From Sthenelais limicola (taxonomy: Eukaryota > Annelida > Polychaeta > Phyllodocida > Sigalionidae), in contig OW804095.1 of the NCBI GenBank assembly GCA_942159475.1, positions 71,266,773 to 71,330,772 on the forward strand: 64,000 nt of DNA. The letters are read 5' to 3'. Below are positions 38,801-50,800 of this stretch, one piece after another; position 1 is the stretch's first letter; each line of letters opens with the position of its first letter. The notes below the pieces were generated by a model, which saw only the letters and a program-made list of their open reading frames with translations, searched no databases and was not told where the DNA came from. A program made the translations under genes and the position numbers.

Positions 38801-41800
38801 AACCTGAAGCCTCCTCAAATCGCTTGAGTATAACAAAAGCGTTCTCTAAGGACTCTTCATTTTTTACCAGCAGCGTGGTGTCATCAGCGAACTGTACAAT
38901 TTTTTCTTGATGTTGTAGGACATCAAAACCTTTAATATTATTATCATCTCTAATATTTTGGGCTAGTTTTTCAACCACTATTGTGAAGAGGATGGAAGAA
39001 ACAGGATCTCCCTGCTTCATCCCCCTCTCCACCTCAAACCAGTAAGACGAATGGCCGTTATTACAAAACACAGCTTTCGAATTATTCATCAGAGTGGTTA
39101 TACAGTGTATGAAATCCTCATTTATGACAACGACACGACAAGGCCGTTCTGGTTTCTCAGCTCCAGCATGGAAATTATATCGTCGATTTTTCTTACAGCG
39201 GTACCAATATATCTTCCTTTAACGAAGCCATATTGGTCCTCTTTAATTATTCTCGGCAAAAAGGTTGCTAGTCTAGCTGCTAGAATCTTTGATATAAGCT
39301 TGTAATCGACATTTAACAATGTGATAGGGCGCCAATTTTTTATGTATTCTAAATCGTTATTCTTTTTGGGTATGACGCTTATCAGACCCCTTCTTTGTTC
39401 TTCGGTCATAATACCATCATTAAAACAATTTATCATCATGTTAATAAACATATTCTTAACGAGATACCAGAAAAATTTATAAAATTCCACAGTAAAACCA
39501 TCTGAACCAGGGGATTTACCCCCTTTCATTTCATGGAGGATTTTGCTTGCCTCTTCTGTACTGAAAGGGCGAGACAAAAATTCATTATCTTCTTCATCCA
39601 GTCTATTTGTATTTTCAGAATTCAGAAAAAGGGTGGCAGACTCGCCTCTGCCCGGCTTCACTTTGTAGAGAGAAGAATAAAAACTCTCCCCCTCTTCTAA
39701 AATTTGTTTTTTATCTGAACTGATTTTGCCCCCAATTTTTAGTTGGGATATAACTTTCTTCGAAGAATTATACTTCTCTAAAGAACAGAAAAACTTGGTA
39801 GGCTTCTCCCCATCCACAGCCCATCTAGCTCTGGATCTGAAGATTGCACCTTCAGCTTTCTTTAACTCTAATTCTCTCAAGTCATTTACAATGCTTACTT
39901 TTTCTAATAATTCGTCGTCACACAAACTTTGTTTGTTTTCTAAGAATTTTAAACGTTCAGTAAACACTTCGACTTTACATTTTCTTGCTTTCACAATGTT
40001 GACACTAATTCTTATTGCCAATTCTCTAGTTTTTAATTTAAAGAACTCCCAAATAAGCTTGTCAGATAGCTTCAAAGCAGATACATCTTTCACGATTTGT
40101 TCCACTCCTTCTACAAAGGCTTCTTCATTCAATAGCTGTGCATTGAACTTCCAATAACCTTTGCCTCGTTGAGGGAGGTCTAACATTACTGTAATCAACA
40201 ATTCTTTATGGTCAGTTAAGACTTTGGTATATACCTCGTGCTTTTTAACTCTGGAATTCAAATTCTCAGTGATGAACAAATAATCGAGTCTTGATTCTTG
40301 TGTAGTTCTGCTCCAGGTTGTATGGGGCAACCGTCCACGATTGTTCTCTCTAATTGCGATTATGTTGCAAAGGTCTATAGCCGATGTAAATTCTTTAAGT
40401 GTTTTACTCGCTTTAGAGTCAGGTTTAAAGGTTAAATCGGAGTTAAAATCGCCTGCCACGATTGAGTTATCGAAGGGGAGCTCTTCCAATTTTCCTTTGA
40501 TGGTTTCTAGGAACGTTGACTGTTCTTTGGGGTGATCTGCAGTAGGTCCATAAACATTTAATATACAAGTTATTACATCTTTGATTTTCAAACGGATATA
40601 TACCCATCTACCTTTCAGATCCGATGCCGAATCTATTACATATTCCTTTAAATCACTAGAATACATAATCATGACCCCCTTAGAAGAGGATGAGCCATGT
40701 GCATACACAATTTTGCCTCGCCATTGGAGGTTCCATATTTTTTCCTGGTTCTCTACAGAGTGTGTTTCCTGTAGAGATATTACCGATCTTTTAAAATCAT
40801 AATAGCTACTAAAAATAGATTTTCTTTTCTTAGGGTCATTTAACCCATTCACATTATTCGAGATTATGGTCACACTTGCTTCCTCATCTTGTTTAGGCTC
40901 CATTGTACAGTTTTTAGGCTGACAGATATCCTATTCCTCGCTTTTACTTTCAATGAAGGGTTAGGCCTCCTCCATTTCTTCTTCTTCGTCTTCAGAGCTC
41001 TCAGATTCGCTATCTGACTTCTCTGGATCTTTTTCCCCATTTTCCTTCAAGGTGGTTGGGGGAGCTTCCACCTTATTTCCTTCCATCACTGCACGGGCAG
41101 GGGGGGGTTCACCTCCTTTGTTTTCTCCTTGTTTTCAACCGCTGTTTCTTTGTCGTTGAGAGGAATGGCTTGAGGCTTCTTTTTTTGGTCCTGTTTACTT
41201 CCTTTTTGAGAAGCTTTGGGGGTAGCACCTGTGCTCTTTAGCCCTCTCTTTGGAGATTCTTCCTGTTCTTTCAACATTGCTTTGTGTTGAAGTTTGTCAC
41301 GGATGCTTTGCCTTACTACCATCCATGTTCTTCCTAAGAAATTCCCGTTTTTTGGCCATTTGTCTGTCTGAAGCACAAGGGGGTCGTTTAGCCCCATGCC
41401 AATGCCCCAGTCTTTATCTTTAGGAGATGCCTCTCCTAGCATTTTTTCACCGGTATTTAGGAGGAAGTCCTGTACTATTTCTGAAGCTTTACACTTCGCT
41501 TTTAACGCCCTTTTGATCATCTCCTCCCTATGGTCACTCCATTCTCCGTTGTCCTTGGGAATGTTTTTCATGAGCCTCTTACATTCTGAGGGATCGTAGG
41601 TCGCTAGGGCTATGGCCGGTTTTTCGGCATCTTTCGCGAACTTCGCACGGTGATAAAAGATGAATTGCTCAACGTGTTCAAACTGATGTCCATCCAACAT
41701 AAACCTTGACCTGTAATGGTTGGATAGAGGCGAGTTTCCAGTGAAAAAGACCACAGTATTTAAATCTTCTTTCATGGAAATTTGGGATGGGAGAAGCTCT

Positions 41801-44800
41801 TTTGGGAGAGCGCCTAGCCTGTTGTGATGATACATCGACCCCTCTACCAAGACTCCTCCTTTGTAGGTTAGTACATCTTTGTACCCCTTTTTTTCCGCCA
41901 CTTCTTTAATCAGCCTAGCTCTTTGGTTTCTTTGTCTGAGAAAAAGGGGAAGGTCTTTCCTTATCCAGATCCTATCCTTTTCCTCTACGTTCGGCTGACT
42001 GTCTTCTAGCTTTTGCCTCACTGCCACTACTTTCTTCACGTCCTCTTTAGAGCTAAACTCTACTTTGACTGGCGCATTTTCTTTCCAACCCAGTCGGAAG
42101 GATTTTACAAAGGTCAGATTTTTCAACTCCATTCTCTCCTCCAAGATGGCTTTAATCTTAGCCCTAAGCATTGGTTTAAACTCAATTTTTTCTGAGACGA
42201 CTCCCATAAAGACTATGTTGTTTTCCAGCTTCTTCATCTCAGTGGTCACTATTTCCTTCTCCCTCTGTTCTTCAGTTCTTTTTAGCCTGATCTGGTCCGT
42301 ATCTTTAGTGACAGACGTCTTCTCTGTCACCACAAGTAGCTCCTTCTCGGCTATTTCTAGCCTCTTCTTGAGGTCAGCGATCTCACCGTCCCTGATTACG
42401 TTTTCGTCGAAGGCTTCTCTTTTATGCTCTTCCATGTCCTTATCAACCTTTGAGACTATGGTCTCTATCGTTGCAACTCTGGTCTCTACTGTTGCGACTC
42501 TGGTCTCTACTGTTGTGAGGCCAGCCTCTGTTTTCTCCGCTTTAGCTCTGATCGCTTTCATATCCTTCATTGCTGCAAAAATTTTCTGGAATTTCTCCTG
42601 ATCCTCTCTGTGTCTTTTTTCCTCCTCCTGATGTTTTTCTTCTCTGTCCTTCGCCATGCTGCTAAGTAATTCAAACATGGGGCCCTCCGATTCTTCGATC
42701 TCCGTGTTTAGACTCTCCTCTTTGGTCTCTTCTCTCTGCTTTATTTGTCCACTGGACGTCGATGGGTCCGCTCCATCCTCGGTGGCACCCACCTGAGCCA
42801 TCCTTGATTTTTTCTGACTTGCTCTTCTTAAAGTGCGAGCTACTTTAGACTGTTTATGTTTACCCTCCTGGCTTTCTTGGCCTGGGGATAATGGCCGCTT
42901 CCTTTTATTTTCAGTTTTATCCTTACTTATCGTGACCTGGTGAGTTGACGTATTCCCCTCAGAGTCTGACATGCCTTACAGGCGCGAATCACCGTTGCAA
43001 CGGCTCGCGCGCGCCTCTCCCTATGTTATAGAGCGGTGTTTTGCTTTTTTCCAAGATGGCGGCTTAGTCTTCCGGTGTTTACTTATCACACTAGTTACTT
43101 CAGTGAGAAATGTTCTACTACCTTTTATATTCCTTATAGATCATATATCTTAATTATTTTGGCATATTCCTGTTCCTTATCCCTTTTTAGGCGGGTACAG
43201 GCCCTTGGCTCCGAGTCGTGGCTTGCGCTCACTTCTCCGTGTTGTTTTGGTCCTTAGTTCACTTATTTGACGCCAGAGTAACGAGCGTTACCACGGTGTC
43301 GTAAGCGGTTTTAACTGTTTTTTGCCTTTTGCCTTTGCTGACCGTTCTTCCGGTGTTTACCTTTGCACTGGGATACACTATTTAGAAAGGTTCATAATCT
43401 TGTTATATAGTCTCCGATCTTTTTAGCTACTGTTCGGGCTTGATAATATCTCTTTTTATACTAGACTGACCGTTTGTCACCCGTACCCAGCTATTGTTTA
43501 GCCTTCCTCCGTACTCTCACCTTAGTTGCGTTGGTTGACACTAGGTTATAGTTCGTTGATTTCACACATTCGCCTAAGGCGCTATGAACCTTCCCGCTTG
43601 GAAAGTTTTTCGGACATGCAAAGTCCTACTCCTTGATTACTAACTTTTATAAAGTTCTCCTGGGGGGAAGATGTTATATTATCCTCCTGTTTATTCCTTT
43701 TTGATATATCACCTTAGTATTTTAGAGTCGATGCTGGAGGGCCACCGTGGAATGTTCCCGCCATTAGGTTCCTCCAGGGTGAGCGATAACCGGCGAACTT
43801 GCCTATTCTTTCTATATTCGTTGGTTATCAGTCGCTATTATTATCCTTATTTGTCACCGAAGGTAATCTCTGTTAATGGTTTTCCAATGTTTTTTGCAAG
43901 CACCTCACTGTTGATTCTCTAGGAGCAGATCCTTCGAGAATATTTTATCGCCGTTCAGGGTCGTCGTAATGGCCGACTACCTCGTGCGAACTTAGTCCGA
44001 TTTGAATTTCCCTGTTACTACTTTCTCTGTATCGAGAGAGCCACCAGAAATTAATTCTTCGTTTTCTACAACTGTTCATGTGCTTGTACCAGGCCGGTAG
44101 ACAAAACACAGAGCGATCCGATCTGGAAAAAAAGGGGTTAGAAGGTGGAGCAGTCTCCAGCTAAACTCTAGACCTTTGCTTCGAACCGGAAGTCCCGAAT
44201 TTACTATAGTTCATATATGTAATTTACATTCATATATGCCATCAAATTTCCAGTGTGTATAAGTACATAAGGAGACGTTCAGCTGTTGTAGGCCAACTGA
44301 GTGAAGAGACAATTGAAGGATCACTCTCAGACCTTGGAAGTCGCCGCACTGATAAATCTGGGGTACACACTTAGAAATAATATCTTTGTGGTTCATTGAA
44401 TCAACCTTTACATCCTCTATACAATCTCAATACTTGTTAATGCAATATGATTTTAAGGAAGATAAAGGACACAATTGCGTTTATATACAACTTAATGTTT
44501 AGTCATTTTTACACAATCACGTTATTTTGAACTTGTACAGGCAACTCAGCTCAGCCGTCGATTGAAATCCATGTCCGGATACAGCGATCCAAAGAAGATC
44601 GACCCTATTAAACTAAAGAACATGGGACATCTAGCAAAGGGAATGGGTCGCGAGTATCTCAAAGAGCTGCCGGTTGATTCCTTAAAAGGAGCGATGGAAA
44701 CGCTAGCTAAAGTGTCGTTTGAGCAAGGAGAGGCGAGAGAAATTGTTAAGAAGATAAAAGGAGATGTAAGGGAAGCTTTTGGAATGTATCACAGAATGTT

Positions 44801-47800
44801 TCAGCTTATCTACAACTGCATTTCCACTCTGCAAATATTGGAACAATTCTCATGTTTCTATTAATGTTGTTCTTTTTCATTATAATAATTGTATTCCAGC
44901 CATCAAAGTTTACGTCGAGCAAAGTAAAAGAGCTTGGGCAACTAGTCAAGGGTTTGGAGCCAGAGGACTTTGAAAAGATGCCCGATTCTGCAGTAGCTGA
45001 ATCCCTTGAAGAGCTTAGAGAAAAAGACTTTGATATATCACAATGTCGGGCAATTGTAAAGAAGGTTATTGCAGCTTTTTCCCAATTCTCATACCAAACA
45101 CTTTTTGTAATCTTTAATTTTTGGAGAAATTCTTTGGATTGATTCCAGACTATTTATTAGTCCCGGATCATTTTAAAAACATTTTATAATTGTTTACAAT
45201 GGCGCTACACTGAGGCCCACATATATATGTACAACTGGGTCAACTTTGACGTTTTTATCAAGGCTAAGAAGGCGGGAAGATCTAACATGAAGAAGCTTGG
45301 AAGGCTCATGTCAAAATGCATAAGCCCTTCTGATCTTGGTGATACGTCCTTGGAGGACCTTGGCCTTGAGTGTGCCGGGAGAGAGCCACCAGAATTGGAT
45401 GTTGACAAGGCACAGGTAAATATTGATTTATATATCGTTGGGTGATGGTCGTGGTGAATGAATGGATACTGAAACTGATTGGCCAAATAAATCCAAGGGA
45501 TCTTGGATTTTTTATTCCCAAATAAACAGACATGAATAATGCAGAAAAACATGAAATAGGAGTAAATACACTAATATAGGAGTAAAGAAAAAAATTCACA
45601 GTGATAATGAGGTGACCACTCAGTGTGACCGTTGAGACCAAAGTGTGTCTGGAACGTAGTGGTCACCAAGAAGGTGGGCGTGGCAGATGCGCGCATATGT
45701 GACGTCACAATAGTCTCTGAGAACTCCCGATGACGAATATATTCATCGAGGGATCGATTGGTTAAATGTCAATGTCGGTCACCAACTATTATGATTAAAA
45801 TTTCGCTCATAGAAATTAACCAAAATGTTTCTTTCCTCTGTTCTTGTTTGAAACATTTATGCAAACACTTTCCAATTTTTCACAGGCTATCGTTAATTAT
45901 CATTAATCAAACTGAACCTCCCTTTCTTTTTGTTTCTCTGCTATTTATAGCAGAGAAACAAGTGTGTTACTATGAAATACGCCAATCACTGATAGTGGAT
46001 CACATCTGATAATATTCTTTAGCTGTCTGTGAGGTGTTTAAGCATGCCTTATCTAATCCTTTCGATCAGGTCCTATATTTCACACTCCGTCGTTATTTTT
46101 ACACTGATAGCTACTGATTGACAGCTTTTCTATAGCCAAGGGAGCTGATTGGCTCTTAGCTGATTGGTCAGCGTGAGCGTGAGTGACAGTGGTGGAGCAA
46201 GCCATCAAGTGGGGTTTGTTTACATCCACACACACTCTCCACTGTAAGTAAATGTACTAACCTCTCCATGAGCGGGGCTATGCTCCGCCCACTGTCTCCC
46301 GGGACTCCACGCGGTGCAACCTCAGACAAACAAACCCACGACGGCCACTGTATAGAAGTACCAGTATGACTGGCTTATTGAAAACTGAAATTAACATCCA
46401 TTGTGGAGATTGAGTGTGTCAATATTCAAGCATATTTTAGGCCAATCATTGTACATGACTTTGCTTAAAATGGTATGATGAATATTAAATATTTTTAGAT
46501 AAAAAGTTACTTCTTTACTGAATACTTGAAGGTCGATATCAAGGCAACACTTTAAAAAAGGACTAGTCTGTCTAGTGCATTCAAACAATTAACATTGTAA
46601 TATATTACACCCATAAGAACAAGGCAAAACACTTCAAATCCAATGAAAAAAGCTATATTTGTGGCAAAACATGGTACATTTCTATGTTAAAGTATAGGCG
46701 GTGTTGACATCTGTGTCTGAGGTTGGACTTGTAAACATGCAGTGCGCGCAAAACAACCCATGTGGGCCACATCTGTTTATGGTTTCAAGCGCGCTGACTG
46801 GCTATCGGTTATGTAAGGGGGGTGGACCTTCGATGCTCGTGGAGAGGTTAATTGGGCAGATCTACACATTCACTTAATTCTGCTAAATTAGGCTGGAAAA
46901 TGATGAAGAATGGGTATATCTGAGTATATTTGGTATCAGATTGGTTTAAAGTATCAGTTCTGTTACGTTAAACTGCATTTTGAAGCTCATTTCTGTCTTA
47001 AATGGGGGTTATTTGAGAGGATTGGTGAAGGCGAATTGTACATTTTCTGAAAATCTGACCCATATGCACCCCTCACACAACCATAGTCTCCCGCCAACAG
47101 ATCGACTGGGGATCGGCGGGAGTGGGGGTAGGGGGTTCAGCTGGAGTGGGTGGGGTGGGGGAGGTCGGCGGGAGTGGGGGGAGAGGTTGGCAGGAGTGGG
47201 GGGAGAGGTCGGCAGGAGTGGGGGGAGGGGGGTTGGAATTGCATATAATTGCGATATAATCTCATATGGTACTGTGCCCTGAGGGAACAGTGTTATGTTT
47301 TTTGTGCAATATTTGTACTTTGAAATGTTCGGATATAAGTTAAAATGTAAACTTTGTAGGTAAATATTTTGCATTTTCAGTCTAAACATGCCTAAAGTGC
47401 AATAACAATAAGTTGACATCAGGCACAAATGATTGTGGCAGAGAAAATCGTTTCCAGTGGAAACGCCAAGTATATGAATTAAGTTGACACTGATTACAAA
47501 GTTAAATATGTTAACAGTTGATCAAATCGGTGCATAACTTGATAATTAGTTAACTTAGTACTTGTTTTACAAGAATCTTTACTCAGGCATTTTTACATTA
47601 TAGCACTCGCTCAATTTCAAATTATTACTTCCCTCGTGGTCTTTACATCAGTTTTCCTTTATTTAAGGCAAAGGAGATTTTCAAAAAGATCCGTCAGCGG
47701 TTTGGCCCTCCCATATCACAAAACATAAATTATACCAAGGCCTGCATCAAGAGTTGGGGGAGAGTGGTAGCCCTGGGTATGGACCCTGAAGATATGGAAA

Positions 47801-50800
47801 ACCTGCCTGATAATGGAGACCTAGATTTTGTGTTTGAAACATTGGCAGAACACGAAGAAGACATGGACATTTCCCAGGTAGACCCTTACTACAATCTTAT
47901 CAGTAAGCTATAAATATATTCAGCTAATTGTCAAAAAGGTTTAAACAACTTTGACATTTGGCATTGCCTCTATTTATAATTTTGTTAGACGGGGGCACTT
48001 GCAAGACGTTTGAGAGCACATTTGGATATTGGCAACAAGTCTGCTACATCCATGGTTGGAGAAGATCGAATTGAGATGTTTGGGGTTTTCATGAAGCATT
48101 TTGAGTAAGTATTTTTACTCTGACATAAGAACAGGAGTACATTTGACATGTACTGTGAGTCGGTTTCCATAATTACATTTTTAAATGTTTATTCACCGTC
48201 CCTATAATGGTAGTTCGATGTTCCTGTATATCTGCAAAATGATATTCACATTTTCAGGAACAAAGAATTGGAAGGATTCCCTACCACTGCTAAACTAGCG
48301 ATCGCCAAAAAACTTGGTCAGTCTAGTCAAACTAAACTCCCTCAAACAGAAACTGAGAGACTGAAGGATTTCTCTTTGAAATATGTGGTAGGTTACATCG
48401 TCCCATTATGATTTCGTTAACGTAAAGTAAAGGTGGCTAGCTTTATGTAGTCTATCACTTAATCTATGTTCTTATTACCGCGAATGATGTTTTATTTTGG
48501 AACAATATTACAATTGGACATTATTCTCATGACTCTCACGTTATTCAATTCAAGAATTTTTTATTGCAGCAGATGTTTTTACAATAAGGTGGTCCAACAT
48601 TCTAAATAAACAAATGTCTAGATAGGTCTTCCGTTGGGTGCCTGATTCTTGTTTGAGCTTTACTTATGTTACGTTATGGAAAAGAAGCAAATATAAAAGG
48701 TTATCATAACCCGTTCTCCTAACATGGATAGGTAGATAATTATGGCTAACGAAATGTAAAAAGTAAATTTCTATTTAAAAAAAAACAAAAACACAAGCAG
48801 TTAACAACAATTCCTTAAAGCTGCATTCTCAGCTATTACGACCAAAGAAATCTTACCAAATTGACTCATATTATGACTTATAGGATTGAATTTATCAATA
48901 TTCTGCTGCTGTTATATGTTTATACATACATGTTCATAAGTGAAAGCGATAATAAGTGAAATCATTATTGGAAAGGATTCCGGCTGGTCCTCCAAATACA
49001 AATGAGGACGTTTTAGAAGCCCTATAGCAAAAACAGACAAAATCCATCATTTTGGTCAAATGACTCTTAGATGGGTTGGAAAAGAATGGAACAAAAAGTA
49101 GAAAATATGAATAAATATTTGGAATAAGAGGTTTTCGACCCACCTGAATCCCTATGAAATAACTCTAGCTGAAATATCAGAATGTTTTTAATTATAGGAA
49201 AGAGATGGAGAGGGTGTACGTGATAGGAGAAATTCAGTATCCCTGGATGGCAAGGATGTTGGAGACCTTGGGACCCTGTTCGCTGGTATAAGCACGAGCG
49301 ATGCGCAGCGACTAAGTAAAGAGGCGATATATTCAAATATGATCGAGATCGGCGAAGAGGTGCGAGAGCCTAAAGTCAAAGAGTCTGTCATTGACAATAT
49401 TAGGCGACAGGACAGGTATGAACATATCAGTCAAAAAGCTATGACCATTTTCATAAACTGCTTGTAATGATAGCGTACTTTTGTAATTGTAATCTTTATG
49501 AACAGATTTCAAACGACTGAGGAGTATCATGTGTGTGTGTCGGATTGGCTATTTATATAAAGTTATAGCCTACATGATTTTCCTAATCTGTGGAATCTAA
49601 TGAACTCGCATTACTCGAGAGCAATGCCAGACACTACTGCCCATTTCCGTATACTACTTACTTACTTGTGTAACTGTTATGGATACATCCTTCTTTATAA
49701 ACTACATGATGAGTATAATCTAGCAGATACATATTTCACGGCCCCTTGACATCCCTCACAATGCTTACTATGTGTAGGTGATTACTTGGCTTCTGGAAAG
49801 TCGTTCCTACATATTTACGTATATTTTATCATAGACATTTTTGTTTTAAAAAAAAACTTCATTAACTGAAAATCGTTATTGAATATTTTGGACTATAATA
49901 TATCATCATATGTACATGTATTCGAATTAGTATTGAATATTTGTCACAACTTATATTTTCTTTCAGCGAGTTTTTAAAAAATGTGGAAAACGTCATGAGT
50001 ATGGCTAGTTTTTCCTCAGGGTTCCCTAATGGCTTGCTTGACTCCATGGACAAAGTAAGTCTTGGAATGTTTGTTTAATATATAATATGAAACATGTCGA
50101 CCAATATATTACACAATACATTAATGTAATTGGGGGATTATTTATATGACTACCAGGCGTTACACGCCGAGATGTAACACTTACATTGAGGCGTGTAATA
50201 AAACTCTGGTTGGAGCCAAAGAAAACTATTTGAAGCAGATGTTTACTGTTACAACTTCATTCAAACCGAGAGCTTGATTATTTGATTCTTAAAAAGATAA
50301 ATGTTTAGTCAAGGTTTAGATCACAAAGAACTTTCCTTGAATAACCATATTAAACATGATGGAAATTGCATATCGTGTGTTATCTATTGAAAGGGCCTTC
50401 TAGGTGAGGTTTTGACCGACTCCTCGGACCTGATGGTTGAAGCAGAAGGAAGACTACAAAAGAGAGATGAGGCAGGATACACTTCAGATTTCTCAGATGA
50501 AGAACGCTCTGTTATGGAAAGGAAACAAGATGCTTTCATACAGCGCGCTTTGGTCGGTTACATGGAGAGTCAGAAGATTGCTTATAGCAACAGGATAAAG
50601 AGAAACGAACGTATGTTGACTTAATGTAACCATTTGTTTCCCCATATTGGCTTTACATCATGTAGATCTTGCCCTTAGCATGCATTGCTCACTCACATAT
50701 GCCTACTAGTTAACACAATCATACCAATGGCTTCTCGTTTAACATGGTGACCTTGTTGACTCTGTTGACATGGTGACTCTGTTGGTTACATTTTACCATT

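Larger units (their letters stand above)
36792..44195 (-). mobile_element. Full-length L1/Tx1-like LINE in intron 6, antisense
   Basis: The element has a 5' UTR of 1,223 bases, ORF1 (628 codons), a 182-base gap, ORF2 (endonuclease, reverse transcriptase, zinc knuckle), a 3' UTR of about 366 bases and an A-rich tail after aataaagatgttgtaaaaac. A perfect 16-bp target-site duplication fixes both ends, so it is complete at 5' and young. It sits in the intron between exons 6 and 7 of the giant gene, in the opposite orientation, which is the better tolerated one. The endonuclease and tail architecture point to the L1/Tx1 group, not CR1/Jockey. Confidence 0.9.

Noticed and set aside
42065..42601. 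178-codon open frame opposite ORF1
   Set aside because: Shadow of the ORF1 coiled-coil coding sequence on the other strand.
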